A DNA stretch of 8,807 nt from Treponema sp. UBA2869 (GTDB taxonomy: Bacteria; Spirochaetota; Spirochaetia; Treponematales; Treponemataceae). Both the position numbers and the translations under genes were made by a program. Below are positions 7,088 through 8,807 of this stretch, one piece after another. Position 1 is the stretch's first letter, and every line of letters starts with the position of its first letter. The notes below the pieces were generated by a model. The model was not told the origin of the DNA. It ran no database searches and saw only the letters and a program-made list of their open reading frames with translations. The DNA lies in NCBI GenBank assembly GCA_002350445.1, contig DEEV01000078.1, forward strand, positions 930-9,736, written 5' to 3'.

Positions 7088-7522
7088 ATGAAAACAACAC
7101 AAGATTATCCTACAATTAATGAGCGTCCGCCTGAGGGTCGAAAAGACGACGGAACTTCATTCAGAGTATTGGTTGTTGACGACTCTATGTTCGTTGCCAA
7201 ACAACTTGGTCAGATTCTTACCAGCGAAGGCTATGAAATTGTAGCAACAGCTGCTGATGGTAAGGAAGGCGTTGATAAATATAAGGAATTGTGTCCAAAT
7301 GTTGACTTGGTTACAATGGATATCACAATGCCTAAAATGGATGGAATTACAGCTCTTGAGCAGATTATTGCTTTTGATAAAAATGCAAAAGTTGTAATGG
7401 TAAGTGCTCTTGGAAAAGAGGAGCTTGTAAAGAAATCTTTAATGACAGGTGCAAAGAGTTATATTATTAAGCCTTTGGATCGTAAAAAGGTTCTTGAACG
7501 AATCGCAAAAGTTTTGCAGTAG
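7088..7522 (+). CDS. cheY: Chemotaxis response regulator CheY
   Basis: This is a stand-alone receiver domain that is phosphorylated by CheA, binds the flagellar switch and is dephosphorylated by CheX. All active-site residues are present: the acidic pair D31/D32 in VVDDSM, the phosphoacceptor D78 in TMDITMPKMDG, S106 in VSALG and K128 in IIKPL. Y125 occupies the place of the switch tyrosine Y106 of E. coli CheY. There is no output domain, so it is CheY and not a transcription factor. At 144 residues it is about 20 longer than typical CheY because of a polar N-terminal extension (about 1-25, KTTQDYPTINERPPEGRKDD) that begins after a good ribosome binding site. It is the last gene of the che operon, 20 bases after cheX, and is followed by a terminator. 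Confidence 0.96.
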   Translation: MKTTQDYPTINERPPEGRKDDGTSFRVLVVDDSMFVAKQLGQILTSEGYEIVATAADGKEGVDKYKELCPNVDLVTMDITMPKMDGITALEQIIAFDKNAKVVMVSALGKEELVKKSLMTGAKSYIIKPLDRKKVLERIAKVLQ

Positions 7523-7545
7523 TTTATAGCTTTTACTCTTTTTAT

Positions 7546-7601
7546 AAACGGACTTTTACGGAATGTTTCTTTACTGGAAGATTTCGAAAGTCCGTTTTTT
7601 T
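7546..7601 (+). terminator. Intrinsic terminator of the che operon
   Basis: AAACGGACTTT (7546-7556) pairs perfectly with AAAGTCCGTTT (7587-7597). After a 2-base bulge the stem can continue with CGGAA (7559-7563) against TTTCG (7582-7586), and then TTTC against GGAA, giving an unusually long hairpin. A run of seven T (7595-7601) follows. It lies 23 bases after the cheY stop. An adjoining 16-base AT palindrome (7599-7614) may add a little structure. Confidence 0.88.
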
Positions 7602-7673
7602 ATTTTAAAATAAACAGTTTTGCTACAGTCTGGACTCTAAAAAAAAGCTGTCGTTTTCTTGTTTTGATTGATT

Positions 7674-8435
7674 TTAATTAAAGAAATTTCTTATAGAATC
7701 AACGTCTTTATGAAATTTTTCGTCAATTACAGGTGGGTGCTCATTGAAGTAAAGGATTTGATTCATTTCTTCTAATGTTTTTACACCCCAGATTGGAATT
7801 ACATTTTCGTACTGCTGTAGGAATCCAAATGCAAGTGGTATATTATCAATTAAACCGCCGCCCAGTGGTTGCATTGCTATAAAGCCTACATCGTGTTCTT
7901 CGCATTTTTTTACAAGTTGTGAAACTTCCGAAGGACTTACCATGCTGAAAGGGTACTGAATTGAATCATAAAGATCGGATTCAATTGCTTCTGTTGCCAA
8001 TGAAAAATTTGTTGTTACAATTCCGATGTTTTTAATTTTTCCAAGGTCTTTAAGATATTTCAGGGTATCGTAAACTTTGTCGGAAGCTCCGGAAACAGGA
8101 AGAAAACTTTCTGTTTCCAGTTGATATAAATCTACATAATCTGTATGGAGGGTCATAAGACTTGTTTCTAAATCTTGTCTAATTTCTGCTGCAGAAGATG
8201 TTGTTGTTGCTGTTGAAAGAAAAATATTCTTACGAATGTCGTATAAAGCATCTCCAAGGAGTTTTTCGCTTTCTGGTGTTTTTCTAGAAGTATCAAAGAA
8301 GTTTATTCCAGAATCGTAAGCTTTTCGGACAATCAATGCTGCTTCATCTTCGGAAATTGATTCTGTTAGGCGCATTGCACCGAATGCCACGCGGGAAATT
8401 AAAAGATTTGTTTTACCAAGTCTAATGTAGTCCAT
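7674..8435 (-). CDS. Aldo/keto reductase-like protein lacking catalytic residues
   Basis: The 253-residue product follows the aldo/keto reductase TIM barrel from its first strand (YIRLGKTNLLISRVAFGAMRL, about 3-23) through GINFFDTS, DLETSLMTLHTDYVDLYQLE, GKIKNIGIVTTNF and GFIAMQPLGGG to IPIWGVKTLEEM. It is shorter than the usual 280-340 residues and lacks the C-terminal iron-sulphur extension found in some relatives. The catalytic Asp-Tyr-Lys-His set is mostly gone. D48 is kept, but the positions of Tyr (D+5), Lys (after FLST) and His (after LYQL) hold T53, A76 and E107. Ordinary NAD(P)H-dependent carbonyl reduction is therefore unlikely. The reading frame is intact, which argues for a retained non-enzymatic or altered role rather than decay. 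No clear Shine-Dalgarno site precedes the ATG, which is chosen because it matches the family N-terminus. The gene lies 159 bases downstream of glyS on the same strand, with a repeat element between them. Confidence 0.85.
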   Translation of the reverse strand: MDYIRLGKTNLLISRVAFGAMRLTESISEDEAALIVRKAYDSGINFFDTSRKTPESEKLLGDALYDIRKNIFLSTATTTSSAAEIRQDLETSLMTLHTDYVDLYQLETESFLPVSGASDKVYDTLKYLKDLGKIKNIGIVTTNFSLATEAIESDLYDSIQYPFSMVSPSEVSQLVKKCEEHDVGFIAMQPLGGGLIDNIPLAFGFLQQYENVIPIWGVKTLEEMNQILYFNEHPPVIDEKFHKDVDSIRNFFN

Positions 8436-8470
8436 ATTTTTTTCAGGTTATAGGTTTTAGGCAGAAAATG

Positions 8471-8488
8471 TACCCCGCAGAGGGGGTA
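8471..8488. other. Small GC-rich hairpin in repeat core
   Basis: TACCCC (8471-8476) pairs with GGGGTA (8483-8488) around the loop GCAGAG. It lies between the left heptad array and the larger hairpin of the repeat element. Confidence 0.5.
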
Positions 8489-8493
8489 GTGGA

Positions 8494-8530
8494 AAAGACG
8501 GTGATTGAGCTTGTCGAAACTACCGTCTTT
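8494..8530. other. Hairpin in repeat core with TTGAGCTTGTCGAAA loop
   Basis: AAAGACGGT (8494-8502) pairs perfectly with ACCGTCTTT (8522-8530). The 19-base loop contains TTGAGCTTGTCGAAA. From memory, TTCGACAAGCTCAA-type motifs recur in intergenic repeats of many bacteria. On the minus strand the stem ends in CTTTTCC, so it could act as a weak terminator after glyS, but the short T-run makes that uncertain. Confidence 0.6.
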
Positions 8531-8594
8531 GTAGCGAGGGGGAGACTTTTTTTTCCCTCTTACCTGACATCTAAAATCTATAACCTAGCACCTC

Positions 8595-8807
8595 TTATCT
8601 AATTACCGGCTTATAGTTTTTAATAGCCTTCTGAATGAAGAATACAAGGTCATCCAAAGAAACGCGTTCCTGTTCCATTGAATCACGGTAACGTACAGTT
8701 ACTGTGTTGTAAAGTTCGTTTGCAGAACCATCTTCTTTCTTTTCCTGAATTGTATCGTAATCTACAGTTACACAGAAAGGAGTACCAACTTCGTCCTGGC
8801 GGCGGTA
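8595..8807 (-). CDS. glyS: Glycyl-tRNA synthetase, C-terminal end (partial)
   Basis: Only the last 70 codons and the TAA stop are in the window; the 5' part lies beyond the right edge. The visible protein begins YRRQDEVGTPFCVTVDYDT, continues to NTVTVRYRDSMEQERVSLDDL and ends KNYKPVIR. The blocks GTPFCVTVD and VTVRYRDSMEQ are the hallmark anticodon-binding-domain motifs of the single-chain (alpha-2) class II glycyl-tRNA synthetase, also called glyQS, which charges tRNA-Gly in the cytoplasm. A polar loop of about 14 residues (QEKKEDGSANELYN) between the two blocks is longer than I would expect. The final codon and stop (AGA TAA) coincide with the first unit of the downstream heptad array. Threonyl- and prolyl-tRNA synthetases share this domain fold but not these motifs. 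Confidence 0.92.
   Translation of the reverse strand, partial: YRRQDEVGTPFCVTVDYDTIQEKKEDGSANELYNTVTVRYRDSMEQERVSLDDLVFFIQKAIKNYKPVIR

Larger units (their letters stand above)
8445..8600. repeat. Inverted heptad-repeat arrays flanking a hairpin (MITE/REP-like)
   Basis: On the minus strand from 8600 to 8559, six successive 7-base units begin AGR: AGATAAG, AGGTGCT, AGGTTAT, AGATTTT, AGATGTC and AGGTAAG, followed by AGGG. On the plus strand from 8445 to 8465 there are three units: AGGTTAT, AGGTTTT and AGGCAGA. The two arrays face inwards, and their inner copies form a near-perfect inverted repeat (8445-8460 against 8586-8571, 15 of 16). The core is G/C-rich compared with its surroundings and holds two hairpins and two AGGGGG blocks. 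It encodes no protein. The layout resembles a miniature inverted-repeat element or a REP-type intergenic repeat. Membership of a repeat family needs other copies in the genome, which are not visible here. Confidence 0.6.

Noticed and set aside
8204..8216. GTTGTTGTTGCTG simple repeat
   Set aside because: It encodes a Thr-rich stretch in the aldo/keto reductase-like protein; it is short and in frame, so it is ordinary coding sequence.
8436..8475. Own promoter for the aldo/keto reductase-like gene (TATAAC at 8452-8447)
   Set aside because: The -10-like bases belong to the heptad repeat and no -35 match is found at the right distance.
8494..8530. Hairpin as a strong intrinsic terminator of glyS
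   Set aside because: Only four T follow the stem on the minus strand and they are partly part of it. The hairpin fits better as the core of the repeat element.
8445..8600. CRISPR array
   Set aside because: The repeat units are 7 bases, degenerate and directly adjacent, with no spacers.

Overview
The window looks like a piece of a Treponema-type spirochete chromosome. It is AT-rich. It carries a contiguous cheA–cheW–cheX–cheY operon, a gene order known from Treponema pallidum and T. denticola. The CheW protein is fused to a CheR-like domain and CheA has an enlarged dimerization domain, both of which I recall as treponemal traits. The species cannot be named from the sequence alone.

Layout. 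At the left edge lies dapL (47-1270, +), encoding LL-diaminopimelate aminotransferase. A symmetrical terminator (1314-1354) separates it from a convergent minus-strand gene (1387-2604) for a secreted, probably beta-barrel outer-membrane protein of no family I recognise. The 128 bases between that gene and cheA hold two divergent promoters. One is a sigma-28 (FliA, motility)-type promoter reading left into the outer-membrane gene. The other is a sigma-70-type promoter reading right into cheA. Both sit so close to their start codons that the transcripts would have almost no 5' leader. The chemotaxis operon follows: cheA (2733-5153), a cheW–cheR-like fusion (5162-6571), cheX (6585-7067) and cheY (7088-7522), with gaps of 8 to 20 bases and Shine-Dalgarno sites before the last three genes. 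It ends in a long hairpin terminator (7546-7601). To the right, on the minus strand, are an aldo/keto reductase-like gene that has lost three of the four catalytic residues (7674-8435), a compact repeat element (8445-8600), and the 3' end of a single-chain glycyl-tRNA synthetase gene (8595-8807, cut by the window edge).

How the genes work together. CheA phosphorylates CheY, which acts on the flagellar motor. CheX is the CheY-P phosphatase. The CheW part of the fusion couples CheA to receptors, and its CheR-like part appears to have lost methyltransferase motifs and is probably structural. No receptor, cheB or active-looking cheR lies in the window. The sigma-28 promoter suggests, as an inference, that the neighbouring outer-membrane protein is expressed with the late flagellar regulon.

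The best leads are the sigma-28-controlled unknown outer-membrane protein, the apparently leaderless divergent transcripts, the aldo/keto reductase pseudoenzyme, and the element of inverted 7-base repeat arrays around a hairpin. The CheW–CheR-like fusion and enlarged CheA dimerization domain are unusual but not new.
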